Shown: positions 1 through 7,684 of the stretch, piece by piece | Layout of the letters: every line of letters starts with the position of its first letter | How positions within the stretch are numbered: the stretch's first letter is position 1 | Source of the DNA: Kangiellaceae bacterium | Lineage (GTDB): Bacteria > Pseudomonadota > Gammaproteobacteria > Enterobacterales > Kangiellaceae | Reading direction: 5' to 3' | DNA length: 14,383 nucleotides | Assembly: GCA_030590405.1 (NCBI GenBank) | Contig: JAUUYO010000060.1 | Span: 1 to 14,383 of the forward strand | Made by a program: the position numbers and the translations under genes | Notes under the pieces: model-generated | Databases searched by the model: none | What the model saw: only the letters and a program-made list of their open reading frames with translations | What the model was told of the DNA's origin: nothing

Positions 1-2256
1 GGCATCCTTTTCACCTTTCACCTCAACCACCAAACTATCCACTTTTTGAAATCCTCTGGGCAGTTTATTACCACGCCGCCCCCTTTCACTTCGATAATGT
101 TCAAGATCCGAAGGTTTTAATCGCAAATAGCGTTTACCGGAATAAACCAATAACGACTGCTCGGTTGAAACAACCGCAATGGACACCATAAATTCTTCAC
201 GAAGCTTTAATTTTGCCGCGGGAATACCGATAATTTTATTGCCTTTACCTTTGGATAATTGCGGTAACTCACTGATCGGAAAAACCAGCATCCGCCCTTC
301 ATTCGACACGCTCACACAATACTGGTGTTGATAATCATCCACCTTTTGAGCTGGCAAAACTTTAGCGCCGGATTGCAAACTCAGTAGCGCTTTACCATTT
401 TTAGTGCGGGTAATGGTATCTTCAAATTTACCTACAAAACCGTATCCGGCATCACTGGCAAATAAGAATTGTTGATCGTCAGCAGCCATCAAGGTATCCA
501 TAAAAACCGAACCGGCAATCGGATTTAACCGACCGGTTAATGGCTCTCCCTGACCTCTGGCAGAGGGCAGGCTATGCGCCATTAAGGCAAAACTGCGCCC
601 ACTGGAATCAATAAATACCGCAAATTGATTACTCTTACCTTTGGCTGACGAGCCATATCGGTCGCCGGATTTATAATTGAGCGCGGTTGGATCGACTTCA
701 TGTCCTTTGGCGCAGCGTACCCATCCCATTTCAGACAATACCACAGTGACCGCTTCGCTCGGCATCAGGTCTGATTCGCTTAATGCTTTGGATTCTTCTC
801 TGCTGACGATTGGCGACATTCGCTGATCGGCAAATTCTTCGGCGGTTTGTTTAATTTCTTTTTTGACCAAAGTTTTTAACCGTTGCTTAGAGCTTAAGGT
901 TAGTTCTAAAGTTGATTTTTCTTGCGCTAACTCATCTTGCTCGCCTCGAATTTTCATTTCTTCAAGCTTGGCCAAATGCCTTAATTTTAATTCTAAAATG
1001 GCTTCGGCTTGAATATCGGTAATCCCAAAATGAGACATCAAAACCGGTTTCGGCTTATCTTCTTCTCGTATGATTTTGATCACTTCATCAATATTTAAAA
1101 AGGCAATTAATAAACCATCTAAAATATGTAAACGCTCATTGACTTTCTTTAACCGAGATTCCAGTCGGCGGCGAGTTGTCTGGGTGCGAAAGATCAGCCA
1201 TTCATTGAGAAAATTCACCAAACCTTTCACTCTCGGATTACCATCAATCCCAATCACATTCATATTGATCCGGTAATTTCTTTCCAGATCAGTAGTGGCG
1301 AAAAGATGTTTCATTAACACATCAACATCCACCCGATTAGATCGCGGAATAATCACCAAACGGGTCGGATTTTCATGGTCTGATTCATCTCTTAAATCCG
1401 CCACCATGGGTAATTTTTTGGCTTGCATTTGAGCCGCGATCTGCTCAAGAATTTTTGCTCCAGAAACTTGATGCGGCAAACTATGAATAACGATATCACC
1501 ATCATCCATTTCAAACACTGCGCGCATTTTTACACTACCTCGCCCAGTCTGATACATTTTGGCTATATCCGCGCGCGAGGTAATAATTTCTGCATTGGTG
1601 GGATAATCTGGCCCCGGTACAAACTCCATAATTTCGTCCAGACTGGCTTTGGGATTATCTAACAAATAAATACAGGCATCAGCAATTTCTTGCATATTAT
1701 GCGGCGGAATATCAGTGGCCATTCCCACCGCAATACCAGTGGTGCCATTTAATAATAAATTGGGTAATCGCGCGGGTAGCACTTTAGGCTCTTTAAGTGT
1801 GCCGTCAAAATTGGGTGACCATTCAACCGTGCCGAGACCTAATTCTGAAAGTAATATTCCAGCATATGCAGACAGCCGAGATTCGGTATAACGCATCGCC
1901 GCGAAAGATTTAGGATCATCCGGCGCTCCCCAGTTACCCTGACCGTCCACCAGCGGATAACGATAGGAAAAAGGTTGCGCCATCAACACCATCGCTTCAT
2001 AACAGGCACTGTCGCCATGGGGATGAAATTTACCTAATACATCCCCCACGGTACGCGCCGATTTTTTAAACTTGGCGGTTGATTTAAGTCCCAGTTCACT
2101 CATGGCGTAAACGATACGCCGTTGCACCGGCTTTAATCCGTCGCCAATATGAGGCAATGCACGATCCATAATCACGTACATTGAATAGTTGAGATATGAT
2201 TTTTCGGTAAAGTCAGCCAGGGTTTGCTGCTCTACGCCGTCAAAATTTAATTCCAT
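1..2256 (-). CDS. parC: DNA topoisomerase IV subunit A, 3'-truncated by the window edge
   Basis: ParC is the DNA-cleaving and rejoining subunit of topoisomerase IV, which acts with ParE to decatenate daughter chromosomes. The frame is open from an ATG at 2254-2256 to base 1 (752 codons, no stop), so only a short C-terminal tail should be missing; E. coli ParC is 752 residues. The N-terminus (TEKSYLNYSMYVIMDRALP) matches the E. coli protein and supports this start. The winged-helix region carries GKFHPHGDSACYE at residues 75-87. The quinolone-determining positions are Ser83 and Glu87 (E. coli Ser80 and Glu84), so they look wild type. The catalytic pair Arg122-Tyr123 lies in AAMRYTESRL. The tower and coiled-coil region follows, then the C-terminal beta-propeller, including GQGEPLTGRL and QLSKGKGNKI. 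The ribosome site is weak (AAGAAG). A candidate promoter lies just upstream, and parE lies upstream on the same strand across a 103-base gap. Confidence 0.97.
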   Translation of the reverse strand, partial: MELNFDGVEQQTLADFTEKSYLNYSMYVIMDRALPHIGDGLKPVQRRIVYAMSELGLKSTAKFKKSARTVGDVLGKFHPHGDSACYEAMVLMAQPFSYRYPLVDGQGNWGAPDDPKSFAAMRYTESRLSAYAGILLSELGLGTVEWSPNFDGTLKEPKVLPARLPNLLLNGTTGIAVGMATDIPPHNMQEIADACIYLLDNPKASLDEIMEFVPGPDYPTNAEIITSRADIAKMYQTGRGSVKMRAVFEMDDGDIVIHSLPHQVSGAKILEQIAAQMQAKKLPMVADLRDESDHENPTRLVIIPRSNRVDVDVLMKHLFATTDLERNYRINMNVIGIDGNPRVKGLVNFLNEWLIFRTQTTRRRLESRLKKVNERLHILDGLLIAFLNIDEVIKIIREEDKPKPVLMSHFGITDIQAEAILELKLRHLAKLEEMKIRGEQDELAQEKSTLELTLSSKQRLKTLVKKEIKQTAEEFADQRMSPIVSREESKALSESDLMPSEAVTVVLSEMGWVRCAKGHEVDPTALNYKSGDRYGSSAKGKSNQFAVFIDSSGRSFALMAHSLPSARGQGEPLTGRLNPIAGSVFMDTLMAADDQQFLFASDAGYGFVGKFEDTITRTKNGKALLSLQSGAKVLPAQKVDDYQHQYCVSVSNEGRMLVFPISELPQLSKGKGNKIIGIPAAKLKLREEFMVSIAVVSTEQSLLVYSGKRYLRLKPSDLEHYRSERGRRGNKLPRGFQKVDSLVVEVKGEKDA

Positions 2257-2288
2257 AGTACTTCTTATTTTATTGATGTTGATTAGTA

Positions 2289-2317
2289 TTTATAACGATC
2301 AAAAACGAAAATATGAA
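2289..2317 (-). promoter_or_regulatory. candidate sigma-70 promoter for parC
   Basis: Read on the minus strand, TTCATA (2312-2317, 4 of 6 matches to the -35 consensus) is followed by a 17-base spacer and TATAAA (2289-2294, 5 of 6 for -10). The -10 ends 32 bases before the parC ATG. The pair lies after the hairpin that follows parE, so parC could be transcribed independently. This rests on motif matching only. Confidence 0.4.
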
Positions 2318-2354
2318 TAATAAAAACAAGAGCAGGCACGGGAGGCACTGCCCC
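2316..2354 (-). terminator. GC-rich hairpin with T-rich tail after parE; possible dispersed repeat
   Basis: On the minus strand, arm GGGGCAG (2348-2354) can pair with CTGCTCT (2329-2335), allowing two G-U pairs, across a 12-base loop. It is followed by CTTGTTTTTATTATT (2316-2330). This is the shape of a Rho-independent terminator and it starts six bases past the parE stop. The block at 2331-2357 is about 70 percent GC inside an AT-rich gap and contains the direct repeat AGGCAC-GGG-AGGCAC. That resembles REP-like repeats scattered through many proteobacterial genomes, but dispersal cannot be tested from one window. Confidence 0.45.
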
Positions 2355-2359
2355 TACAT

Positions 2360-4261
2360 TTAAACCTCAACCATACCGCCTTTTTCTTCTAGCCAGGATT
2401 TACGGTCGGCAGCGCGTTTTTTGTTCAATAACATATCCATCATTTCAAAGGTTTTTTCATGAGAATCTATAGTCAGCTGAACCAGTCGCCGGGTATCGGG
2501 ATCCATGGTGGTTTCTCTCAGTTGTTTGGGATTCATTTCGCCCAGACCTTTAAAGCGTTGAATATTAATTTTGCCACGCTTTTTTTCGGCCTTAATGCGG
2601 TCGAGCACTCCCATTCGCTCATCTTCATCCAGCGCATAATAAACCTCTTTGCCAATATCAATACGGTATAAAGGCGGCATCGCAATGTACACATGCCCGG
2701 CTTCCACTAATGCCTGAAAATGGCGAATAAACAGCGCACATAAAAGGGTCGCAATGTGCAGTCCATCAGAATCTGCATCTGCCAACACGCAAATTTTGCC
2801 GTAACGTAAACCGCTTAAATCATCGCTACCGGGATCAAGACCTAGCGCCACCGAAATATCGTGGACTTCCTGAGAGGCTAGAATTTCTGACGAATCCACT
2901 TCCCAGGTATTTAAGATCTTACCTCGCAACGGCATGATGGCTTGAAATTCTTTATCTCGCGCCTGTTTGGCTGAACCTCCCGCCGAATCGCCTTCCACCA
3001 AAAACAATTCGCCCGCCATGATATCCTGACCAGAACAATCAGACAGTTTGCCGGGCAGCGCCGGGCCACTGGTTATTTTTTTACGCGCTACTTTTTTGCG
3101 CGAACGTAATCGTTTATGGGCGTTGGCAATCGCCAGTTCGGTCAACAGATCGCCGTAATTGGGATTTTGATTAAGCCACAAAGAAAAAGCATCTTTGACC
3201 ACGCCCGATACAAAAGCGGCGCACTGTCGGGAGGATAATCGCTCTTTAGTTTGTCCAGAAAATTGCGGGTCCTGCATTTTGACTGACAACACAAAGCTGA
3301 GGCCATTCCAGATATCATCGGCGGTGAGTTTAACCCCGCGAGGCAGACTATTTCGAAAGTCACAGAATTCTTTCATGGCATCTAAAAGACCGGTTCGCAT
3401 ACCGTTAACATGGGTCCCACCCTGCACCGTTGGGATCAAGTTAACATAACTCTCATTGACTAAATCGCCACCTTCAGGAAGCCAGAACAATGCCCAGTCG
3501 ACGGCTTCAGTATCCCCTTTAAAGCTACCGGTAAATGGTTCTTCGGGGATCGTTTCGGTATCCAGCGCAGTTAATTTTAAATAATCACTTAAGCCGTCCT
3601 GATAGTACCATTCAGTTTTGTTGTCGTTTTTTTTGTCGCTGCCAGCATTATCAATTAAGATCACTTTTAGCCCAGGGCACAGTACTGCTTTGGCGCGCAA
3701 TAAATGCCTTAATTTAGAAATGGAATACTTGGCTGTATCAAAGTACTTGGCATCCGGCCAAAAGGTCACGCTGGTGCCAGTGTTGCGTTGACCAACTTCG
3801 CCCACCTGAGTTAATGGCGAACTGATTTCGCCATTGGCAAAACTAATCTGATAACGCTTACCATCTCTTTTAACACTAACATCAACCCGGCTCGACAGAG
3901 CATTAACTACCGAAATCCCCACTCCATGCAGTCCACCGGAAAACTCATAATTTTTATTAGAGAATTTTCCACCAGCATGTAGCTTGGTTAATATCAACTC
4001 GACCCCGCTGACTCCTTCTTCGGGGTGAATATCAACTGGCATGCCTCGGCCATCATCCTGGACTTCCAGCGAGCCATCTTTGTGTAACAATACGGTAATC
4101 GTTTTACAATGACCAGCTAACGCTTCATCAACACTGTTATCGATGACTTCCTGGGCTAAATGGTTGGGGCGGGTGGTATCGGTATACATCCCCGGACGTT
4201 TTTTAACCGGATCTAAACCACTGAGGACTTCAATTGAGGCAGAATTATAGGAGCTGGACAT
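2360..4261 (-). CDS. parE: DNA topoisomerase IV subunit B (ATPase)
   Basis: ParE is the ATP-binding GHKL subunit of topoisomerase IV, which pairs with ParC. The 633 residues are close to E. coli ParE (630). In order: N-box with Glu38 and Asn42 (QEVIDNSVDEALAG); ATP-lid motifs DDGRGMP at 69-75 and GGLHGVG at 109-115; transducer QTKE at 337-340 with the switch lysine Lys339; TOPRIM domain with LVEGDSAGGS (Glu423) and ADADSDG (Asp495, Asp497, Asp499); and the C-terminal RFKGLGEMNP motif. The short form without a gyrase-type insert, together with parC next door, separates it from GyrB. The ATG has a good ribosome site (AAGGA, five bases upstream). A TTGACG hexamer sits on the minus strand at 4321-4326, but I see no convincing -10 with it. 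Confidence 0.98.
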   Translation of the reverse strand: MSSSYNSASIEVLSGLDPVKKRPGMYTDTTRPNHLAQEVIDNSVDEALAGHCKTITVLLHKDGSLEVQDDGRGMPVDIHPEEGVSGVELILTKLHAGGKFSNKNYEFSGGLHGVGISVVNALSSRVDVSVKRDGKRYQISFANGEISSPLTQVGEVGQRNTGTSVTFWPDAKYFDTAKYSISKLRHLLRAKAVLCPGLKVILIDNAGSDKKNDNKTEWYYQDGLSDYLKLTALDTETIPEEPFTGSFKGDTEAVDWALFWLPEGGDLVNESYVNLIPTVQGGTHVNGMRTGLLDAMKEFCDFRNSLPRGVKLTADDIWNGLSFVLSVKMQDPQFSGQTKERLSSRQCAAFVSGVVKDAFSLWLNQNPNYGDLLTELAIANAHKRLRSRKKVARKKITSGPALPGKLSDCSGQDIMAGELFLVEGDSAGGSAKQARDKEFQAIMPLRGKILNTWEVDSSEILASQEVHDISVALGLDPGSDDLSGLRYGKICVLADADSDGLHIATLLCALFIRHFQALVEAGHVYIAMPPLYRIDIGKEVYYALDEDERMGVLDRIKAEKKRGKINIQRFKGLGEMNPKQLRETTMDPDTRRLVQLTIDSHEKTFEMMDMLLNKKRAADRKSWLEEKGGMVEV

Positions 4262-4367
4262 TTAATTCCTTAGAATTAGGTTAATTTTCATATTCGTTTT
4301 TTTTAAGAGCTATATCATCGCGTCAAATTATCCGAAAGGCAAGTGTAGAAAGAAAAATTGTCGACGT

Positions 4368-4397
4368 TCTATCGGTCATTCGAGCGGTATCGATAGA
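4368..4397. repeat. inverted repeat in the cpdA-parE gap
   Basis: TCTATCG (4368-4374) and its exact complement CGATAGA (4391-4397) flank a 16-base loop. On the minus strand a short T run (CAATTTTTC) lies about 12 bases after the stem. It could be a weak terminator for the cpdA transcript or a protein-binding site. The arms are short and the loop long, so it may be chance. The rest of the 4262-4449 gap holds nothing I recognise. Confidence 0.25.
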
Positions 4398-4449
4398 CAA
4401 GAACCAGTGGCAAAAAGGAACGTTTAACTCGAAATCAATTAAATCCAGA

Positions 4450-5289
4450 TTAATAGCCTTTGATAGTATAATCAATCGTGTATTCAATATTATCAATACG
4501 ATGAACTACAGATTCGATTCGGCCGTCTGAATAAAGATTAAGATATCGATAACCAGGCGCTTTAGAGTCCGCGGAAAAATCTTTTGAGCCGGGAGTAAAT
4601 TGAACGCAACTGGATGGACTGGCAATCCAGCGAACACCGTCAATCATTTTGTTAAACTCCTGATGTACATGACCCCAAAGAACCGCTTTGACATTATTAT
4701 GTTTCTCAATTATTCGTCTGAAGGCCTGGTGATTTTTCAAACCAATAGTATCTAACCACTCACTACCAACCTCGACCGGTTGATGGTGCAGCACCACCAG
4801 ACTATGCTTATCTTTGTGTCTGGTTAAGGATTTTTCCAGAAATTCCAGTTGTGAATCGTTTAATTCTCCATGGACCTTATCAAGTATCGATGAATCTAAT
4901 AAGATCACTTGCCAGTGCCCCATTAATAAATGTTTAGCTGCTGAAACACGGCCATTAGACAGGTACATCTCCATGGCATCTGGATTGTCGTGATTGCCAG
5001 CGATCCAGAAGCTGGGTATCTCCATTTTATGAAAATAATCGGCCAAATATTTATACGCTTCGGGGGAAGCATCTTGCGCCAAATCGCCAGTTGCCAACAA
5101 GGCATCTGGACGCCATTCTTCGCGCTCAACTCGCGCGCAAACCGCCTCAAAACTTGTTCGAGTATTCAGACCTAACAAACAACCTTCAGGCTCGGCAAAG
5201 ATATGGCTATCTGTGACCTGCACCAGCCTCACCACATCCAGGCGAGAAGGCGATAAATTCAGCGGTAATGTTTCAATATTTGTGCTCAT
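4450..5289 (-). CDS. cpdA: 3',5'-cyclic-AMP phosphodiesterase
   Basis: This is a class III cyclic-nucleotide phosphodiesterase of the calcineurin-like metallophosphatase fold, expected to hydrolyse cAMP to AMP in the cytoplasm and so damp CRP signalling. The 279 residues compare with 275 in E. coli CpdA. All metal-site motifs are present: DSH (Asp27, His29), GDLAQD (Asp69), GNHDNP (Asn99, His100), LHHQP (His168, His169) and GHVH (Gly206, His207, His209). Its position between DUF1249 and parE is the usual gammaproteobacterial order. The Shine-Dalgarno AAGGAGG (5304-5310) is very strong but 14 bases from the ATG, longer than usual. An in-frame TAA just before the ATG rules out a longer start. 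It lies 46 bases after the DUF1249 stop and is probably co-transcribed with it. Confidence 0.93.
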   Translation of the reverse strand: MSTNIETLPLNLSPSRLDVVRLVQVTDSHIFAEPEGCLLGLNTRTSFEAVCARVEREEWRPDALLATGDLAQDASPEAYKYLADYFHKMEIPSFWIAGNHDNPDAMEMYLSNGRVSAAKHLLMGHWQVILLDSSILDKVHGELNDSQLEFLEKSLTRHKDKHSLVVLHHQPVEVGSEWLDTIGLKNHQAFRRIIEKHNNVKAVLWGHVHQEFNKMIDGVRWIASPSSCVQFTPGSKDFSADSKAPGYRYLNLYSDGRIESVVHRIDNIEYTIDYTIKGY

Positions 5290-5335
5290 TTTTTACTCTA
5301 TAGCCTCCTTTCTATGAACTCCATTGGCTTGCTGG

Positions 5336-5854
5336 TTAAAGTACTGTCTCTCGATAGGTGCATCCGTTTAGACCATATCCGTTTAAACAGTACCTTAAGC
5401 TTTCACCTAAAAAACGGTTTAACTGTCTTTTCTCATCCACTTGCCTGGTGCGTAAAGTCGTGCCTTTATTTTTAGGAATGAGCGCTTTAGGACCAGCTCT
5501 ATCCATGACTTCTACTAGCTGTGCGTCATGGTATAAACGCACCATCAAATTAATATCTGCTTCCGCAGTTCGGCTGGGTGAGTATACCCTCAGCATCATC
5601 GTGGTGGTATATCGGGCTTTTTCAATCAATTTCAAGTCGATTTTGTGACCTGATGTTGGCCTGAATTTTATCTGTTGTTGTTCAAAATCCGTTAACTGAT
5701 CATTTTTGCCAACATTTAACCAGGGGAGCAATCGAAGAATAAGCGCATAGTTGACCTCGCATTGCGACAGAAATTCATCTAAATCGGGTTTATAACTCGA
5801 TTGGGGCTTTTGACTACCTATCAAACTTAAATATCCCATTACATCACAAGCCAT
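5336..5854 (-). CDS. yqiB: DUF1249 family protein (YqiB-like)
   Basis: This is a small soluble protein of the conserved gammaproteobacterial YqiB/DUF1249 family, which has no established function. Family motifs are visible: QCEVNYALILRLLPWL (31-46), RYTTTMMLRV (81-90), RLYHDAQLVEV (106-116) and DEKRQLNRFLGESLRYCL (140-157). The 172 residues exceed the roughly 140 of E. coli YqiB, mainly through about 20 extra N-terminal residues before KPDLDEF. ATGs at residues 1 and 6 are both possible starts and neither has a good ribosome site. There is no signal peptide or TM segment. It sits between nudF and cpdA, as in E. coli, which supports both the assignment and co-transcription with cpdA. Confidence 0.85.
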   Translation of the reverse strand: MACDVMGYLSLIGSQKPQSSYKPDLDEFLSQCEVNYALILRLLPWLNVGKNDQLTDFEQQQIKFRPTSGHKIDLKLIEKARYTTTMMLRVYSPSRTAEADINLMVRLYHDAQLVEVMDRAGPKALIPKNKGTTLRTRQVDEKRQLNRFLGESLRYCLNGYGLNGCTYRETVL

Positions 5855-6043
5855 TCATTGAGTGAGCGTTAAACAGCACAATCTGACTAATTTAACATAC
5901 ACCTGTGCCAATCTGGCAGCTTTATCTTACATTAGACATATATTAGACTATTTCATCGCCATAAATTGTTAAACTCTTGTTATTTCAGTCATTATCAAAC
6001 GACTAATCGCTTGTTTTGTGACCGATTTCCGGTTTTTACCTGC

Positions 6044-6637
6044 CTATGAAAGCCAAAATTGATCTCTTTTTGAATAATTCAGTTTAAACCACTGAACTGC
6101 AATAATACTCATTGCGTTGTTTAAACGTCCTTGCTCAAGCCAATGGAAAGCAGTTGATGAGGAAATACAGTGAATCTTAATATCCTCGTTCTCGCTTTCT
6201 AAACCAGCATGTTTTGCCACGTTAAGGCTATCCACTTCGCCTAAATATAACCAGATCCGTTCAGTAGAACCACCGGGGCTCACCAAATACTCACAAATTT
6301 TTTGTAGGCGCAATATTGTACCGCCAGCTTCTTCAACCGCCTCTCGCATCACAACTTGTTCGGGATTTTCATCCTTTTCAATCATTCCCGCGACTAACTC
6401 TATCAACCAGGGGCTGCTTTCTGTTTTGATGGCACCGGGGCGAAATTGCTCCACAAATATTAGCTTATCTCGGTTTTTGTCATACAATAATACCGCTGCT
6501 GCATGCCCTCTCTCAAAAATTTCTCGGGTATAATGACCACTCCAACCCCCTTGAAAAAGTTGATTCGAAAGGTGGTATTTATTTAATTTGAAAAAACCAC
6601 TGTAAATATTTTCTTTCTTAATGATTTTGTATTGCAT
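6044..6637 (-). CDS. nudF: ADP-ribose pyrophosphatase, Nudix family
   Basis: NudF hydrolyses ADP-ribose to AMP and ribose 5-phosphate, removing a reactive NAD breakdown product. The Nudix box is complete: Gly84, Glu90, then REAVEEAGG with Arg98, Glu99, Glu102 and Glu103 (pattern Gx5Ex7REUxEExGU). Preceding motifs VEQFRPGA (62-69) and ELVAGMIE (80-87), and SPGGSTERIWLYLG after the box, match the ADP-ribose subfamily rather than other Nudix hydrolases. Length (197) is near E. coli NudF (about 209). The ATG has AAGAGAG five bases upstream. It is divergent from the methyltransferase gene. A 189-base gap separates it from DUF1249, so the downstream genes may have their own promoter. Confidence 0.92.
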   Translation of the reverse strand: MQYKIIKKENIYSGFFKLNKYHLSNQLFQGGWSGHYTREIFERGHAAAVLLYDKNRDKLIFVEQFRPGAIKTESSPWLIELVAGMIEKDENPEQVVMREAVEEAGGTILRLQKICEYLVSPGGSTERIWLYLGEVDSLNVAKHAGLESENEDIKIHCISSSTAFHWLEQGRLNNAMSIIAVQWFKLNYSKRDQFWLS

Positions 6638-6790
6638 CGAACTCTCTTGATCTTAAACAATAAATTTGGATAAACTTAGATGAATGTTGGTAATTTTACC
6701 GCTCCTAAGGCAAAATGACTAGCAGTCCGACTTATTATAAAAGCTTTCATAGTCACCGCAAGATAATCACAGCAAAGGCGAATAATAAAA

Positions 6791-7444
6791 ATGAATATTG
6801 AGCATGCACGATTTAATATGATTGAACAACAGGTAAAACCCTGGAGAGTCTTTGACGAAAACTTACTTGGTGCCATGTCAACTTTGCCAAGAGAGCAATT
6901 TGTTTCTGAGGCTCAGCGAGGTTTATCTTATGCTGATATTCATATGCCTTTGGGTCACCAACAGTCGATGCTGGCGCCACGAGAAATCGCCCGACTAATT
7001 CAGGCACTAAAGTTAACTAAAGAAGACAAAGTATTAGAGATAGGCACTGGCAGTGGCTATTCATCTGCATTACTCGCCAAATTAGCCAAAATGGTATTTA
7101 GCGTCGATATCATCAGTGAGTTTGTTAAATCTGCACAAAAAATTCACCGTAAATTAGCCATCGATAACCTTATCGTTGAAGAAGGTGATGCCTGTGATGG
7201 CTGGATGGCTCACGCGCCTTACGATGCCATTTTAATCACCGCCGCTTTGCCAAAGTTATCCGATAGCTTAAAAAGGAACTTAAACAAAAATGGCCGAGTG
7301 GTTTGTATTTTGGAACATAACGGCGGCTACACTGCCGCGTTGGCTCAATTAGGGGGAAATGATAAATGGCAATATGAGTATCTTTTTCCAGTTGATGCCA
7401 CTTTAATGATCAATGCGGAAAGCACTAATCAGTTTGTGTTTTAG
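6791..7444 (+). CDS. protein-L-isoaspartate O-methyltransferase-like protein
   Basis: This is a class I SAM-dependent methyltransferase related to Pcm, which methylates isoaspartyl residues in damaged proteins. The SAM-binding motif I is clear (VLEIGTGSGYSSALLAKL, 81-98), with an acidic post-I residue in FSVDI (103-107). The family signature resembling VPR..FV appears as LPREQFV (32-38). The segment that normally reads like QTISQPYMVA is instead GHQQSMLAPREIARLI (55-70), typical of a divergent subfamily that I recall being encoded beside tolC in several proteobacteria. The substrate is therefore uncertain. It is 217 residues long, with no signal peptide. The ribosome site is AAAGG about 12 bases before the ATG. 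A TATAAA/TATTAT pair at 6733-6741 could be its -10, without a clear -35. Confidence 0.8.
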   Translation: MNIEHARFNMIEQQVKPWRVFDENLLGAMSTLPREQFVSEAQRGLSYADIHMPLGHQQSMLAPREIARLIQALKLTKEDKVLEIGTGSGYSSALLAKLAKMVFSVDIISEFVKSAQKIHRKLAIDNLIVEEGDACDGWMAHAPYDAILITAALPKLSDSLKRNLNKNGRVVCILEHNGGYTAALAQLGGNDKWQYEYLFPVDATLMINAESTNQFVF

Positions 7445-7461
7445 CTTCTACTTCTTTCTGC

Positions 7462-7524
7462 TACCGGGAAGTGAAAGTCCTCCCTTACTATTTGACTCCC
7501 GTTTCCCCCGGTACATATCTTTTT
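7462..7524 (+). terminator. candidate terminator after the methyltransferase gene
   Basis: TACCGGG (7462-7468) and CCCGGTA (7507-7513) form an exact 7-bp stem closing a structured 38-base interior, which includes AGTC (7476-7479) paired with GACT (7494-7497). Six bases later come five Ts (7520-7524). It is a long, imperfect hairpin rather than a textbook terminator. It would separate the methyltransferase gene from tolC. Confidence 0.4.
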
Positions 7525-7617
7525 ACAAATTGTGGAATATTCTAATACTTTATACGTAAGATTATTTAAATAGGTGAGTTACAATACCAACACACCCAAT
7601 TCTTCATCATTGAAGTT

Positions 7618-7647
7618 CTAGCTTCTAACTAACAAAGACAAAGCTAG
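7618..7647. repeat. inverted repeat in the tolC leader
   Basis: CTAGCTT (7618-7624) and AAGCTAG (7641-7647) are exact complements around a 16-base loop. The repeat ends 37 bases before the tolC ATG, so it could be a leader hairpin or an operator. No known regulator box is recognisable nearby, and I could not fix a convincing tolC promoter in 7514-7617. Confidence 0.35.
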
Positions 7648-7684
7648 GGAATGGCAACCAGTATTTCTTTTGATAGGTAATAAA

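Noticed and set aside
1070..1662. Plus-strand frames of 68 and 79 codons inside parC
   Set aside because: Antisense to well-conserved ParC sequence, with no ribosome site or motif.
1..2256. Quinolone-resistance substitution in ParC
   Set aside because: The key positions are Ser83 (AGT, 2008-2010) and Glu87 (GAA, 1996-1998), both the susceptible type.
3142..3717. Several 60-84 codon frames on both strands within parE
   Set aside because: All lie inside a fully conserved parE sequence and have no family features; they are shadows.
6689..6700. Short inverted repeat GGTAA-TT-TTACC between nudF and the methyltransferase gene
   Set aside because: Five-base arms in AT-rich sequence are expected by chance, and it is not aligned with a clear promoter.
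7670..7684. TTG start adding five residues to TolC
   Set aside because: ATG 7685 has a properly spaced AGGT and gives a standard signal peptide; the extension would place an odd leader before it.
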